A stretch of DNA of 64,000 nt from Cytophagales bacterium (GCA_025359125.1 JANYHI010000052.1:1-64000), one strand, 5' to 3'; counted from the stretch's first letter, positions 17,857-27,091 are shown. Notes: generated from the sequence alone by a model not told the origin. Numbers and translations are program-made.

Positions 17857-18933
17857 ATGCGAAAGACAAACGCGATCATCATTACAGCAGGGCATTTAGA
17901 TTCTTCCAACGGAAAGACCGCTCATGGGTTAATAAGAGGAACAGAGCGGTTCAATATTATTGGCGTTATTGACGATAAATATCCTGGCAAGGATGCGGGA
18001 GAAATTTTGGATGGTAAGAAACGGAATATTCCTATCTATGCCTCGATCGATGATTTCGCAAAAAACAGTAAAGAGAAAGCAGTTTATGGGATTGTTGGGG
18101 TTGCTACTAAAGGCGGAGTGATTCCAGATTCTCTTCGAGCTATTTTAAAAGATGCGTTGATTCACGGATACGGATTAATCAATGGGCTTCACGAATATAT
18201 TTCAGACATCACCGAGTTAGCAGATTTTGCAAAGTCTCGCGGCTTAGAAATTATAGACGTGCGCAAGCCAAAGAAAATTAAAGACTTACATTTTTGGTCG
18301 GGTCAAATTAAAACAGTGCATTGCCCTAAAATTGCTGTGTTAGGTACAGATTGTGCCTTGGGCAAAAGAACCACTGCTCGTTTTTTGGTGGAGGCCATGC
18401 GAGAGGCGGGCTACCGTGCCGAGATGATTTACACCGGACAAACCGGCTGGATGCAAGGCGCGAAATACGGTTTTGTTTTCGATAGTACGCTCAACGATTT
18501 TATTTCGGGCGAAATGGAACATGCCATTGTACAATGTTGGGAAGAAGCAAAGCCAGATATTATTTTTATTGAAGGCCAATCTTCACTACGTAATCCGAGT
18601 GGCCCTGCAGGAGCCGAGTGGATTGTTTCGGCCGATGCCAATGCCGCAGTGCTTCAACATAACCCCGCCAGAAAAAAATATAAAGGATCAGAAGATTATC
18701 CTGCCAATATTGTAGATGTGAAGGACGAAATTGATTTGATAAAAATTTATGGTGCGCCAACAGTGGCTATCACGGTTAATACGCACAAAATGGTTGAAGC
18801 AGATGCACGCGCTTATGCGGCTGACAAAGAAAAGGAATTAGGAATACCGGTGATACTTCCGTTAGAAGATTCAGTTAAGCGATTGGTTCCAATCTTTAAG
18901 GATATGATTGATAAATCAATTGCGCAGGTATAA
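17857..18933 (+). CDS. DUF1611 protein, DgcN-type N-acyltransferase
   Basis: This protein of 358 residues has a Rossmann-like N-terminal domain and a C-terminal P-loop region (GTDCALGKRTT, and later IFIEGQSSLRNPSG), the DUF1611 architecture. A member of the family (DgcN) was described as a D-glutamate N-acetyltransferase acting together with the racemase DgcA. The next gene is an enolase-superfamily epimerase, as in that pair. I chose the ATG at 17857 because a TTG seven codons earlier adds nothing family-like. The exact substrate here is inferred. Confidence 0.82.
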   Translation: MRKTNAIIITAGHLDSSNGKTAHGLIRGTERFNIIGVIDDKYPGKDAGEILDGKKRNIPIYASIDDFAKNSKEKAVYGIVGVATKGGVIPDSLRAILKDALIHGYGLINGLHEYISDITELADFAKSRGLEIIDVRKPKKIKDLHFWSGQIKTVHCPKIAVLGTDCALGKRTTARFLVEAMREAGYRAEMIYTGQTGWMQGAKYGFVFDSTLNDFISGEMEHAIVQCWEEAKPDIIFIEGQSSLRNPSGPAGAEWIVSADANAAVLQHNPARKKYKGSEDYPANIVDVKDEIDLIKIYGAPTVAITVNTHKMVEADARAYAADKEKELGIPVILPLEDSVKRLVPIFKDMIDKSIAQV

Positions 18934-19020
18934 TCTAAAAAAGAAAAATGTATTGAACTTCTGATACGGTTCCATTCAAAAGAATAGCGATTTCAAATAC
19001 TTTCTAAAAAATAATAACAC

Positions 19021-20088
19021 GTGAAAATAAAATCTATCAAATCTTGGTCTGCCAATTTAGGTAACACCAAACCCTACACCATTGCATTCAAAACAATTGA
19101 TGAGGTACTTAATGTCTTCGTAGAAATTGAATTAGAAAATGGCACCACTGGAATGGGCGCGGGCAACCCAAGCGAATATGTAACGGGCGAAAGCTTTGAT
19201 CATTGCAAATTGGCATTACAAGAATCAAACATTGGTTTTTTAGTGGGGCGAGATATAAGAGAAATTCATCAATTGACTTTTGAAGTGTTGCAAAAATTTC
19301 CAGCCAATCCTGCTGCTCGCGCTGCTCTTGACATTGCTTTGTATGATGCGTTTACAAAATATTTGGATATTCCGCTTGTAAAATATTTGGGTCAAAAAAT
19401 TAAATCCCTCCCAACCTCAAATACCATCGGAATTAAAAATGTAGAAGATACTTTAAAAGAGGCGCAAGAATATGGCGAACGTGGATTTACAGTGCTGAAA
19501 GTAAAATTGGGTAAAGATTTACAAGAAGACATTGAGCGGATTATAAAACTTCGTGAGAAATTCGGAAATAAATTCGTGATCCGCATTGATGCCAATCAAG
19601 GATATGATGCAGCTAAAACAATTGAGTTTTACAATAAGACAAAACATTTGGGGGTAGAATTAATTGAACAACCTCTTCCCGCAAAAGCGGTTGACGAAAT
19701 GCGTAAACTTCCGGATGATATTCGGAAAATATTGGCAGCGGATGAATCATTGTTAACTCCTAAAACAGCACTGAATATTGTTAAACCACCAATTGCCACG
19801 GGCATTTTCAATATTAAATTAATGAAGTGCGGAGGAATTAGTCAGGGGTTAAAAATTGCTGATATTGGATTGCACGAAGGCATTGATCTTTTCTGGGGCT
19901 GCAATGACGAAAGTATTGTAAGTATAACGGCCGCATTGCATACGGCCTTTGCCTGCTCAAATACTAAATACATTGATTTGGATGGAAGTTTGGATTTAGC
20001 TCGCGATGTGGTAAAGGGTGGATTTATTTTAAAAGATGGCGTTATGTCTTGTTCCGATAAACCAGGGTTAGGCGTTGAACGATTGTAG
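19021..20088 (+). CDS. Enolase-superfamily L-Ala-D/L-Glu epimerase or N-acyl-Glu racemase
   Basis: This 355-residue protein starts at GTG. It shows the muconate-lactonizing subgroup of the enolase superfamily: a KxK base (VLKVKLGKD), metal ligands in RIDANQGY, ELIEQPLP and LAADESL, and a second lysine base in FNIKLMKCGG. Relatives epimerise L-Ala-D-Glu from murein peptides, or act as DgcA racemases on N-acetyl-D-glutamate. The DUF1611 gene 87 bases upstream favours a DgcN/DgcA pair, while murein-peptide recycling is the older reading. A terminator follows inside the end of the convergent gene. Confidence 0.85.
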   Translation: MKIKSIKSWSANLGNTKPYTIAFKTIDEVLNVFVEIELENGTTGMGAGNPSEYVTGESFDHCKLALQESNIGFLVGRDIREIHQLTFEVLQKFPANPAARAALDIALYDAFTKYLDIPLVKYLGQKIKSLPTSNTIGIKNVEDTLKEAQEYGERGFTVLKVKLGKDLQEDIERIIKLREKFGNKFVIRIDANQGYDAAKTIEFYNKTKHLGVELIEQPLPAKAVDEMRKLPDDIRKILAADESLLTPKTALNIVKPPIATGIFNIKLMKCGGISQGLKIADIGLHEGIDLFWGCNDESIVSITAALHTAFACSNTKYIDLDGSLDLARDVVKGGFILKDGVMSCSDKPGLGVERL

Positions 20089-20098
20089 CAATAGTAAC

Positions 20099-21031
20099 TT
20101 ACTTTGATAAATGAATTAGCACCTCCGCAAGGGTGCTAATTTTTTCTCCAGCTACCTCCCAATAAAGTTTTTGTGAAGAGCCGACTTTGATGACCACTTC
20201 AGATTTCTGGGCTACTTCAAACCCGCAGCGCTCAAGTGCATTTTTTGTCCAGAGATAAGTGAATCCTTCACCAATTAATTGCACGGCTATCCCGCGATGT
20301 GCCTCGTGCTCAACTCTTCCTGTTTTTAAATTAAAACCTTTAAATTTAAAAACTTCATCAAAAGATCCATCGAGAACTAAATCTTCGGGTATTCCTGTTT
20401 TTATTTTTTTGTTTGATGTTGCGAGCCAAACAAAATCTGCTGTTTGCAAAGCCAAATCTAATTCGTGTGTGGTAACTAAAATAGCTTTCCCCATATTCCG
20501 CGAAAGCGAGCGCAATAGGTTCATAATTTCTACCCGATTATTTAAATCGAGATGCGCAGTTGGTTCGTCCAATAAAAGAATAGGCGTGTCTTGTGCCAAT
20601 GCTCTTGCAATCATGGCCATTTGCATCTGGCCATCGCTTAACTCACTTAATGGTTTTTCTTTCAGTGCTTCAATCCTAACTTGATCTATTGCTTGGTCAA
20701 TTTGTTGTTTATCTTTTTCAGTTAGGTCTATATTCCAATCTAGATAAGGATAGCGGCCATACATTACTAAATCGTAAACCGTCATGTTACTTGAACTGAT
20801 GCGATCGGTAAGAACCAAGGCAATATTTTTTCCACTCTTATTTTCAATTTCTCCTGCCAAAGGATTTTGCAGGTGTGCCAGCGTTCTCAGTAAAGTAGAT
20901 TTGCCAATGCCGTTGGGTCCCATAAAGCAAACTAATTGGCCGGCATTCAATTGCAAGTTTAAATCTTCAAACAGAAATTGCTTTTTGTTTTTTGAATGAT
21001 AACCGACAGAAAGATTTCTGGTTATAATCAT
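20099..21031 (-). CDS. FecE-type ABC transporter ATP-binding protein
   Basis: This protein of about 310 residues, from the ATG at 21031, has Walker A (GPNGIGKST), the signature (LSDGQMQMAMIARAL) and Walker B (ILLLDEPTAHLDL), as in siderophore or heme/cobalamin importers. Its start overlaps the permease stop by the classic ATGA. The ATPase fold ends near residue 235, and about 75 extra C-terminal residues follow (containing FTYLWTKNALERCGFEV), a tail usual FecE/BtuD proteins lack. A longer upstream in-frame extension would lie entirely within the permease gene and is rejected. Confidence 0.88.
   Translation of the reverse strand: MIITRNLSVGYHSKNKKQFLFEDLNLQLNAGQLVCFMGPNGIGKSTLLRTLAHLQNPLAGEIENKSGKNIALVLTDRISSSNMTVYDLVMYGRYPYLDWNIDLTEKDKQQIDQAIDQVRIEALKEKPLSELSDGQMQMAMIARALAQDTPILLLDEPTAHLDLNNRVEIMNLLRSLSRNMGKAILVTTHELDLALQTADFVWLATSNKKIKTGIPEDLVLDGSFDEVFKFKGFNLKTGRVEHEAHRGIAVQLIGEGFTYLWTKNALERCGFEVAQKSEVVIKVGSSQKLYWEVAGEKISTLAEVLIHLSK
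20114..20146 (+). terminator. Rho-independent terminator of the epimerase gene, inside the convergent ABC gene
   Basis: AATTAGCACC (20114 to 20123) and GGTGCTAATT (20132 to 20141) form a perfect 10-bp stem around an 8-base loop, followed by TTTTT. It sits 25 bases after the plus-strand epimerase stop and within the last codons of the minus-strand ATPase gene. Confidence 0.8.
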
Positions 21032-22053
21032 ATTCGAATTTGTTTGTTTCGAATAACCATCCAAATTACTAAAGGCGCACCCATCAACGAAGTAATTGCA
21101 TTGAGTGGCAATACTCGTGTGTGTCCTGGTAATTGTGAGAGAAGATCGCAAAGCAATAGTAAACAAGCCCCGGCCATCATTACGAAAGGCAATAGAATTT
21201 TATGGTTAGAAGTAGGAACGGCCAAACGAACAAGATGAGGAACGGCCAGTCCTACAAAAGCAATAGGTCCACAAAAAGCAGTTACACCGCCTGCTAATAA
21301 ACCTGTGGAGGCAACTATCCAAAAGCGAGAGCGGTTTATGTTTACACCTAAACTTCTGGAATAATTTTCGCCCAGCAGCCATGTATTTAAAGATTTTTGA
21401 GATAGTATGGCAATCGATAATCCGATAGCGACAATTGCTGCTAGCACTTTTATTTCAGTCCAACTGGTGTTTCCAACCGTGCCCATAGACCAAATGAAAA
21501 ATGCTTGTAAGTCTTCGGCTTTGCTGATGTATTGCAAAATGCCCACAATAGATGAAGTAGCTGCGCTGATCATTAAGCCAATAATCAATAAAGAGGTATT
21601 GTCTTTTATAAACTGAGAGATCAAAATGATTAAAGCAAAAACCATCATGCCTCCTATGCTGGCAGCAATCACTAAGCTCCAAGGGCTAGTGGATACAAGT
21701 TGTAATAATTGATTTCCACTCTTTCCAGTTAATAAAACCATAGCAACCATCAGGCTTGCGCCAGAACTTAGGCCCAATACATCTGGCCCAGCCAAAGGAT
21801 TTCTAAAAATAGATTGCATCATTAATCCACCTGTAGCTAAAGCGCTGCCTGCCAAAATGCATGTTAGGGCTTTTGGAATACGGAATTGCCAAACAATATC
21901 CTCATAATCTGATAATGATCTATTTAGTATGGAGGCAATAATATCACCCATAGAAATGGTGGTGCTGCCAAACGCTATGTCAGCCAAAAAAAGAATTAGC
22001 AATAGCAGTACTAATCCAACTTTTTGTTTCCACCAAGTCTTGTTGACAGTCAT
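21028..22053 (-). CDS. FecCD/BtuC-type ABC transporter permease
   Basis: The permease of about 341 residues (ATG at 22053) has roughly ten membrane helices and family landmarks: FRIPKALTCILAGSALATGG, MQSIFRNPLAGPDVLG and FCGPIAFVGLAVPHLVR. It forms the membrane part of an importer for a metal chelate or corrinoid together with the ATPase that overlaps its end. No periplasmic binding protein or TonB receptor is encoded beside it. The earlier ATG at 22134 would add 27 residues without family likeness. Confidence 0.9.
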   Translation of the reverse strand: MTVNKTWWKQKVGLVLLLLILFLADIAFGSTTISMGDIIASILNRSLSDYEDIVWQFRIPKALTCILAGSALATGGLMMQSIFRNPLAGPDVLGLSSGASLMVAMVLLTGKSGNQLLQLVSTSPWSLVIAASIGGMMVFALIILISQFIKDNTSLLIIGLMISAATSSIVGILQYISKAEDLQAFFIWSMGTVGNTSWTEIKVLAAIVAIGLSIAILSQKSLNTWLLGENYSRSLGVNINRSRFWIVASTGLLAGGVTAFCGPIAFVGLAVPHLVRLAVPTSNHKILLPFVMMAGACLLLLCDLLSQLPGHTRVLPLNAITSLMGAPLVIWMVIRNKQIRI

Positions 22054-22337
22054 TTTCCTAATTACTATTTGAATTGAGGTGCAATCATAACTCTTTGCAG
22101 CTTGTCTTCCTTCAAATTCTGATTTTAAGAACATGACAAATTTCCAATTTTAATGAGCTATGGATCGCTATCTTTCCTATTGAATTTCTGAACCTTAAGG
22201 GCTCTCTGCTATCTCTAGACTTCGGGTAATAGATTTGAATTGACGAAATATGAATAATTTAATTCTCTTATAATCAGCAGATTAACACATGATCTTGAAG
22301 AAGTTTCAAATTCCTCATCTTTTTTTAGAGCACGCTC

Positions 22338-22367
22338 TTGGTAACTAATCTTATGTTCCTATCTTTG
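22338..22367 (+). promoter_or_regulatory. Bacteroidota-type promoter of the ribosomal block
   Basis: TTG at 22338 to 22340 and TATCTTTG at 22360 to 22367 are separated by exactly 19 bases, a near-perfect match to the Bacteroidota sigma consensus (TTG, N19, TAnnTTTG). It lies about 65 bases before rplC. Confidence 0.85.
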
Positions 22368-22375
22368 CAGTCCTT

Positions 22376-22397
22376 TTTGCGGTAGGAAACCCGCAAA
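22376..22397 (+). promoter_or_regulatory. Leader hairpin upstream of rplC
   Basis: TTTGCGG (22376 to 22382) and CCGCAAA (22391 to 22397) form a perfect 7-bp stem with an 8-base loop near the start of the predicted transcript. It may stabilise the mRNA or serve ribosomal-protein autoregulation, as L4 does in enteric bacteria; the role is inference. Confidence 0.5.
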
Positions 22398-22429
22398 CTG
22401 CTTTAAAAACAAGTAAAACGGTTTCAATC

Positions 22430-23062
22430 ATGCCTGGAATATTAGGACGGAAAATAGGAATGACCAGCGTTTTTGGCGCGGATGGCACCAGCATCTCGGT
22501 TACGGTAATCGAGGCGGGTCCTTGTGTAGTTACACAAGTAAGAAGCCAAGAAGTGGATGGCTATAAGGCTATTCAACTTGCTTTTGGCGAAAAGAAGGAG
22601 AAAAACACTCCTGCCGCCATGATGGGTCACTTCAAAAAAGCGAACACTACGCCTAAAAGAAATTTAGTTGAGTTTCGTGACTTTACTGCTGAATTCGATG
22701 GTATTGCCGAATTAGGAAAGGAGGTAAAAGTGGGGGATGTATTTGCAGAGGGTGATTTAGTAGATGCGGTAGGGACTTCGAAAGGTAAAGGCTTCCAAGG
22801 TGTTGTAAAGCGTTATGGTTTTGCCGGAGTAGGTGGTCAAACTCACGGACAACATAATAGATTAAGAGCTCCCGGTTCAATGGGTAATGCTTCTTTCGCA
22901 TCACGAGTTATTAAAGGGAAGCGTCTTCCTGGTCGTATGGGTGGTGAGCGTGTAAAGACTGTGAACTTGAAAGTAGTTAAAATAATGTCAGAGCAGAATT
23001 TGATCCTGATAAGTGGATCTATTCCAGGCGCAAAGAATTCAACGATAATCCTCCAGAAGTAA
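22430..23062 (+). CDS. rplC: 50S ribosomal protein L3
   Basis: L3 binds near the start of 23S rRNA domain VI and is one of the first proteins in 50S assembly. The 210-residue product shows [10 protein letters not shown] at the N-terminus, the [13 protein letters not shown] segment, and the extended loop near the peptidyl-transferase centre ([18 protein letters not shown]). It is the first gene of the block, behind a consensus promoter. Its stop overlaps the rplD start (TAATG). rpsJ, which usually precedes it, is absent. Confidence 0.98.
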   Translation: MPGILGRKIGMTSVFGADGTSISVTVIEAGPCVVTQVRSQEVDGYKAIQLAFGEKKEKNTPAAMMGHFKKANTTPKRNLVEFRDFTAEFDGIAELGKEVKVGDVFAEGDLVDAVGTSKGKGFQGVVKRYGFAGVGGQTHGQHNRLRAPGSMGNASFASRVIKGKRLPGRMGGERVKTVNLKVVKIMSEQNLILISGSIPGAKNSTIILQK

Positions 23063-23688
23063 TGGACATAGCAGTTGTAAAATACAGTGGCGAAAGCACT
23101 GGCCGAAAAATTAACCTCGATAGTGAGGTATTCGGTATTGAGCCAAATGATCACGCGATCTACCTAGATGTAAAAAGCATTCAGGCAAATCAGCGTCAAG
23201 GAACTCATAAGTCTAAGCAACGTAATGAGATCTCTGGTTCTTCAAAGAAGATCAAAAAGCAAAAAGGAACGGGAGGTGCCCGTGCCGGTAACATCAAGAA
23301 TCCGCAATTCAAAGGGGGTGGTCGTATCTTTGGCCCTCAGCCGCGCGATTATTCTTTCAAATTAAATAAGAAAGTAAAGGACTTAGCTCGTAAATCAGCT
23401 CTTACTTATAAGGCTAAAGAAAATTCAATTTCTATTTTAGAAGATTTCAATTTCGAAGCGCCTAAGACCAAGCAATACTTATCAATGCTTAAATCGCTAG
23501 CACTTAGCGATAAGAAAACATTGTTTGTAATTCCTGAAGCGATCAAGAACATTGTTCTATCAGGAAGAAATGTTCAGAACTCAAAGATTATCACAGCATC
23601 TCAGATTAACACATTCGATGTAATGAATGCTGATCAATTGGTATTGATTGAGAGTTCAATTAGTTCAATTAATAACATCTTAAAATAA
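23062..23688 (+). CDS. rplD: 50S ribosomal protein L4
   Basis: L4 lines the exit tunnel and in some bacteria represses its own operon. The 208-residue product contains the tunnel-loop segment with [26 protein letters not shown] (residues about 65 to 90) and the [14 protein letters not shown] region. Length is normal. It overlaps rplC by one base, indicating translational coupling. Confidence 0.98.
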   Translation: MDIAVVKYSGESTGRKINLDSEVFGIEPNDHAIYLDVKSIQANQRQGTHKSKQRNEISGSSKKIKKQKGTGGARAGNIKNPQFKGGGRIFGPQPRDYSFKLNKKVKDLARKSALTYKAKENSISILEDFNFEAPKTKQYLSMLKSLALSDKKTLFVIPEAIKNIVLSGRNVQNSKIITASQINTFDVMNADQLVLIESSISSINNILK

Positions 23689-23697
23689 CAGTTACCA

Positions 23698-23985
23698 ATG
23701 AGTATCTTAATTAGCCCCCTGGTTACTGAAAAGGTTTCTGCTCTAAACGAGAAAGGCAAGTATGGCTTCATCGTTGAGCCTACTGCTAATAAAGTGGAGA
23801 TTAAAAAAGCAGTTGAAAAAATGTATTCTGTTAACGTAGAAAAAGTGAACACTACCAATGTGTTAGGTAAAGGCAAAGTTCGCTTTACCAAAGGTGGCAC
23901 AGTATCAGGTAGAAGACCTGATTATAAAAAAGCCATAGTTACATTGGCATCAGGTGAAGTAATTGATTTTTACAGCAACGTATAA
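23698..23985 (+). CDS. rplW: 50S ribosomal protein L23
   Basis: L23 sits at the tunnel exit and docks trigger factor and SRP. The 95-residue protein shows SPLVTEKVSALNEKGKYGF and the basic loop near VRFTKGGTVSGRRPDYKKA. It lies nine bases after rplD in the expected order. Confidence 0.97.
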   Translation: MSILISPLVTEKVSALNEKGKYGFIVEPTANKVEIKKAVEKMYSVNVEKVNTTNVLGKGKVRFTKGGTVSGRRPDYKKAIVTLASGEVIDFYSNV

Positions 23986-23996
23986 AGTAAGCTAAA

Positions 23997-24821
23997 ATGG
24001 CACTGAGAAAACTTAAACCCGTAACAGCAGGCACTCGCCATCGTTTGGCTCCTGTGTTTGATGATGTAACGGAGTCAACGCCAGAGAAATCGCTGGTAGT
24101 TACGTTAAAAAAAAGTGGAGGTAGAAACAACGATGGCCGCATGACAATGCGCTACATTGGCGGTGGTCACAAGCAAAAGCTTCGCGTTATAGACTTCAAA
24201 AGAAATAAATTTGGAGTTCCCGCTGTCGTAAAGTCAATCGAATACGATCCTTCACGTACGGCACGTATCGCTAAATTATATTATGCAGATGGAGCTAAGA
24301 CATATATTGTAGCACCACAAGGCATAAAGGTTGGACAGACGCTTGTTTCTGGAGATAATGTTGCTCCTGAAGTAGGCAATGCTCTTCCACTAGCAAAAAT
24401 TCCAGTAGGTACCATTGTTCACAACGTAGAAGTAAAGCCGGGTCAGGGAGCGTCTATTGCTCGCAGTGCCGGTTCGTTTGTTCAGTTAGTAGCTCGTGAA
24501 GATGTTTACGCTACGCTTAAAATGCCTTCTGGCGAAATGCGTAACGTATTGGTAAATTGCATGGCAACAGTTGGTGCGGTTTCTAATGCAGAGCATATGA
24601 ACGAAAGCGTTGGTAAGGCGGGACGTACCAGATGGAGAGGAAGACGTCCACGCACAAGACCAGTAGCGATGAACCCGGTAGATCACCCGATGGGTGGTGG
24701 TGAGGGGCGTGCTTCCGGAGGTCACCCTCGTTCAAGAAATGGTTTGTTATCTAAGGGTAAGAAAACACGCCATCCTAAGAAGTACTCTGATGGTTTAATT
24801 ATAGCTAGAAGAAAGAAATAA
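23997..24821 (+). CDS. rplB: 50S ribosomal protein L2
   Basis: L2 is needed for subunit joining and peptidyl transfer. The 274-residue product has the [20 protein letters not shown] region, and near the C-terminus [14 protein letters not shown], which carries the conserved histidine next to the active centre, then [20 protein letters not shown]. Length and order are normal. Confidence 0.98.
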   Translation: MALRKLKPVTAGTRHRLAPVFDDVTESTPEKSLVVTLKKSGGRNNDGRMTMRYIGGGHKQKLRVIDFKRNKFGVPAVVKSIEYDPSRTARIAKLYYADGAKTYIVAPQGIKVGQTLVSGDNVAPEVGNALPLAKIPVGTIVHNVEVKPGQGASIARSAGSFVQLVAREDVYATLKMPSGEMRNVLVNCMATVGAVSNAEHMNESVGKAGRTRWRGRRPRTRPVAMNPVDHPMGGGEGRASGGHPRSRNGLLSKGKKTRHPKKYSDGLIIARRKK

Positions 24822-24822
24822 T

Positions 24823-25110
24823 ATGGGAAGGTCAATAAAGAAAGGTCCTTATTTGGATGCTCGCCTTGCGAAAAAAGCAGCAGCAATGGAGCAATCAGGA
24901 AAAAAATCAGTGATCAAGACTTGGTCGCGCAGATCAACGATTACTCCCGATTTGATTGGTAATACATTTGCCGTGCACAATGGAAATAAATTCATTCCGG
25001 TTTATGTAACTGAAAATATGGTGGGGCATAAGTTGGGAGAATTTTCTCCAACTAGAACCTTCAAAGGCCATAGCGGCAATAATAAATCAGAAGCAGCAGG
25101 TAAAAAATAA
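24823..25110 (+). CDS. rpsS: 30S ribosomal protein S19
   Basis: S19 contacts the A-site finger in the head of the small subunit. The 95-residue product begins [17 protein letters not shown] and contains [23 protein letters not shown] and [16 protein letters not shown], as in all S19 proteins. It starts one base after rplB ends. Confidence 0.98.
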   Translation: MGRSIKKGPYLDARLAKKAAAMEQSGKKSVIKTWSRRSTITPDLIGNTFAVHNGNKFIPVYVTENMVGHKLGEFSPTRTFKGHSGNNKSEAAGKK

Positions 25111-25119
25111 TTCCGAGCA

Positions 25120-25593
25120 ATGGAAACAGTAAAGAAAGTAAAAGGATCAGTAGCCAAGCGTGCAAAGCTGAATGCTGTTAAGGAGGCTGCAAAAAAAGGC
25201 CCCTCAACAGTGTACTTGCACAATGTTCCTACATCTCCTCGTAAGATGAGACTCATAGCAGACATGATTCGTGGTGAAAGAGTTAATAAGGCGCTAAATA
25301 TCCTCAAGTTCGATTCTAAGCATCCTTCCTCTAAAATGGAAAAATTGCTATTGTCTGCAATCAGCAGCTGGGAAGCAAAAAATACAGATGTTAAATTGGA
25401 GGAAGCAGATCTTTTTATCAAGGAAATATTTGTAGATGGAGGAAGAATCTTAAAAAGACTTCGCCCTGCACCACAAGGTCGCGCTCACCGCGTGAGAAAA
25501 AGATCTAACCACGTAACACTAGTGGTGGACAGAATGCCTGCGAAAGCAGCTGACGAAAAGAAAAAATCAGTAGCAAAAGAAACTGCAAAATAA
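25120..25593 (+). CDS. rplV: 50S ribosomal protein L22
   Basis: L22 reaches the exit tunnel constriction with a beta-hairpin. The core ([20 protein letters not shown] to the loop with [25 protein letters not shown]) is intact. At 157 residues it exceeds the usual 110, with a lysine/alanine-rich N-terminal extension of about 25 residues and a C-terminal lysine-rich tail of about 20; such extensions are usual in Bacteroidota. It overlaps rpsC by one base. Confidence 0.97.
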   Translation: METVKKVKGSVAKRAKLNAVKEAAKKGPSTVYLHNVPTSPRKMRLIADMIRGERVNKALNILKFDSKHPSSKMEKLLLSAISSWEAKNTDVKLEEADLFIKEIFVDGGRILKRLRPAPQGRAHRVRKRSNHVTLVVDRMPAKAADEKKKSVAKETAK

Positions 25594-26429
25594 TGGGACA
25601 AAAGATTAACCCCGTAGGTTTTAGATTAGGTATAGTACGCGGCTGGGATTCGGCTTGGTACGGAGGCAAAGATTTTTCTGATAAGTTGGTTGAAGACCAC
25701 ATGATCAGAAAATATGTGGATGCTCGTATTCAAAAAGGAGGTATCGCGAAAGTGGTAATTGAACGCAGCACATCAAAGCGTATTACCATCACTATCCACA
25801 CGGCACGTCCAGGTGTTGTTATCGGAAAAGGAGGAACAGAAGTTGATAAGATTAAGGAAGAATTGAAGAACCTCACTAAGAAAGATGTTCAGATCAATAT
25901 TTTCGAAATTAAGCGTCCTGAATTAGACGCTCGTTTGGTGGGCGAATCAATTGCTCAACAATTAGAGGCAAGGATTTCTTACCGCAGAGCAATGAAGCAA
26001 GCAATTGCTTCTACCATGAGAGTGGGTGCTGAAGGTATCAAAGTTAAATTATCTGGTCGTTTAGCTGGAGCTGATATGGCTCGTACTGAGCAGTACAAAG
26101 AGGGAAGAATTCCTCTTCACACACTTCGTGCAGATATTGACTATGCAATTTCTGAAGCACAAACTGTGTATGGCAAAATTGGTATCAAGGTGTGGATTTT
26201 CAAAGGCGAAGTTTATGGTAAACGCGATCTATCTCCCAACGTAGGTATGGTGAGCAACACGGCCGGTGATAATAAGGGAGGAGCATCTTCAGGTGGTGGC
26301 GATAGAAGAAGAGGAGGAGATAACCGAGGAGGCAGAAATGAGCGTGGTGGAGATAGAAATGAGAGAGGAGGAGGCGATCGCGGTGGAGATCGTAACAAGG
26401 GTGGTGCAAGTAGGGGTGGTAAAAGATAA
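25593..26429 (+). CDS. rpsC: 30S ribosomal protein S3 with Gly/Arg/Asp-rich C-terminal tail
   Basis: S3 forms part of the mRNA entry tunnel and its helicase activity. Residues 1 to about 215 are a normal S3, with a KH domain ([20 protein letters not shown]) and the C-terminal domain ending in [17 protein letters not shown] low-complexity tail of about 63 residues follows, made of repeated [15 protein letters not shown] and GGDRNKGG units, similar to RGG RNA-binding tails. The tail makes the protein 278 residues against about 230 in E. coli. Repeat number may vary between strains because the DNA is repetitive. Confidence 0.97.
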   Translation: MGQKINPVGFRLGIVRGWDSAWYGGKDFSDKLVEDHMIRKYVDARIQKGGIAKVVIERSTSKRITITIHTARPGVVIGKGGTEVDKIKEELKNLTKKDVQINIFEIKRPELDARLVGESIAQQLEARISYRRAMKQAIASTMRVGAEGIKVKLSGRLAGADMARTEQYKEGRIPLHTLRADIDYAISEAQTVYGKIGIKVWIFKGEVYGKRDLSPNVGMVSNTAGDNKGGASSGGGDRRRGGDNRGGRNERGGDRNERGGGDRGGDRNKGGASRGGKR

Positions 26430-26454
26430 TTGAAGAATATTAAAGTAGCGAGTC

Positions 26455-26889
26455 ATGTTACAACCGAAGCGTACAAAATTTAGGAAGATGCAAAAAGGCA
26501 AGGTAAAGGGTTTGGCCACTCGTGGTCACCAAATTGCCTTTGGATCTTTCGCACTGAAAGCATTAGAGCCAGGCTGGATTACAGCACGCCAATTAGAGGC
26601 CGCTCGTGTTGCGGTAACTCGTGCCATGAAGCGTGAAGGCCAAGTGTGGATTCGCATTTTCCCTGACAAACCAATTACTCGCAAGCCTGCTGAGGTTCGT
26701 ATGGGTAAAGGTAAAGGAGCTCCTGAATACTGGGTAGCAGTTATTAAGCCTGGAACAATTTTGTTTGAAGCAGGTGGGGTAACCATGGCAACAGCAAAAG
26801 AAGCTCTTGCATTAGCCGATGGAAAAATCCCATTCAAGACAAGATTTACCGTTCGCAGAGATTACGTAGAACAAGTAGAGAAAAAATAA
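26455..26889 (+). CDS. rplP: 50S ribosomal protein L16
   Basis: L16 binds near the A- and P-site tRNA elbows. The product of 144 residues begins [16 protein letters not shown] and contains the [33 protein letters not shown] and [27 protein letters not shown] regions, all standard for the family. The order after rpsC is normal. Confidence 0.98.
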   Translation: MLQPKRTKFRKMQKGKVKGLATRGHQIAFGSFALKALEPGWITARQLEAARVAVTRAMKREGQVWIRIFPDKPITRKPAEVRMGKGKGAPEYWVAVIKPGTILFEAGGVTMATAKEALALADGKIPFKTRFTVRRDYVEQVEKK

Positions 26890-26890
26890 A

Positions 26891-27085
26891 ATGAAGAACA
26901 CCGAGATCAAAGGATTGACTCCAACTGAGTTGAAAGAGAAAATCGGAAGCGAGAAAGAAAATCTTCGCAAGATTAAGTTTGCACATCAAATTTCATCTAT
27001 TGAAAATCCGATGAAAATAAAAGAAGCACGCAAATTGGTAGCAAGGTTAAAAACTGAGTTGACAGTAAAAGAATCAAAAAAATAA
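26891..27085 (+). CDS. rpmC: 50S ribosomal protein L29
   Basis: L29 lies at the tunnel exit next to L23. The 64-residue two-helix protein has EIKGLTPTELKEKIGSEKENL and ENPMKIKEARKLVARLKTEL, the usual helical hairpin. It starts one base after rplP ends. Confidence 0.95.
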   Translation: MKNTEIKGLTPTELKEKIGSEKENLRKIKFAHQISSIENPMKIKEARKLVARLKTELTVKESKK

Positions 27086-27091
27086 ATTTTC

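Larger units (their letters stand above)
22054..22429. other. Intergenic region before the ribosomal block
   Basis: This interval lies between the divergent FecCD gene and rplC. I see no gene in it, and in particular no rpsJ. Its last 100 bases hold the rplC promoter and leader hairpin. The part nearer the permease is AT-rich without recognisable elements. Confidence 0.7.

Noticed and set aside
22054-22429. Possible rpsJ or leader peptide gene before rplC
   Set aside because: No S10 motif in any frame, and the only short frames are a dozen codons with no repeated residue.
26200-26519. Several Pro/Ser/His-rich open frames opposite the S3 tail
   Set aside because: They are reverse translations of the Gly/Arg/Asp-rich repeat and have no independent evidence.
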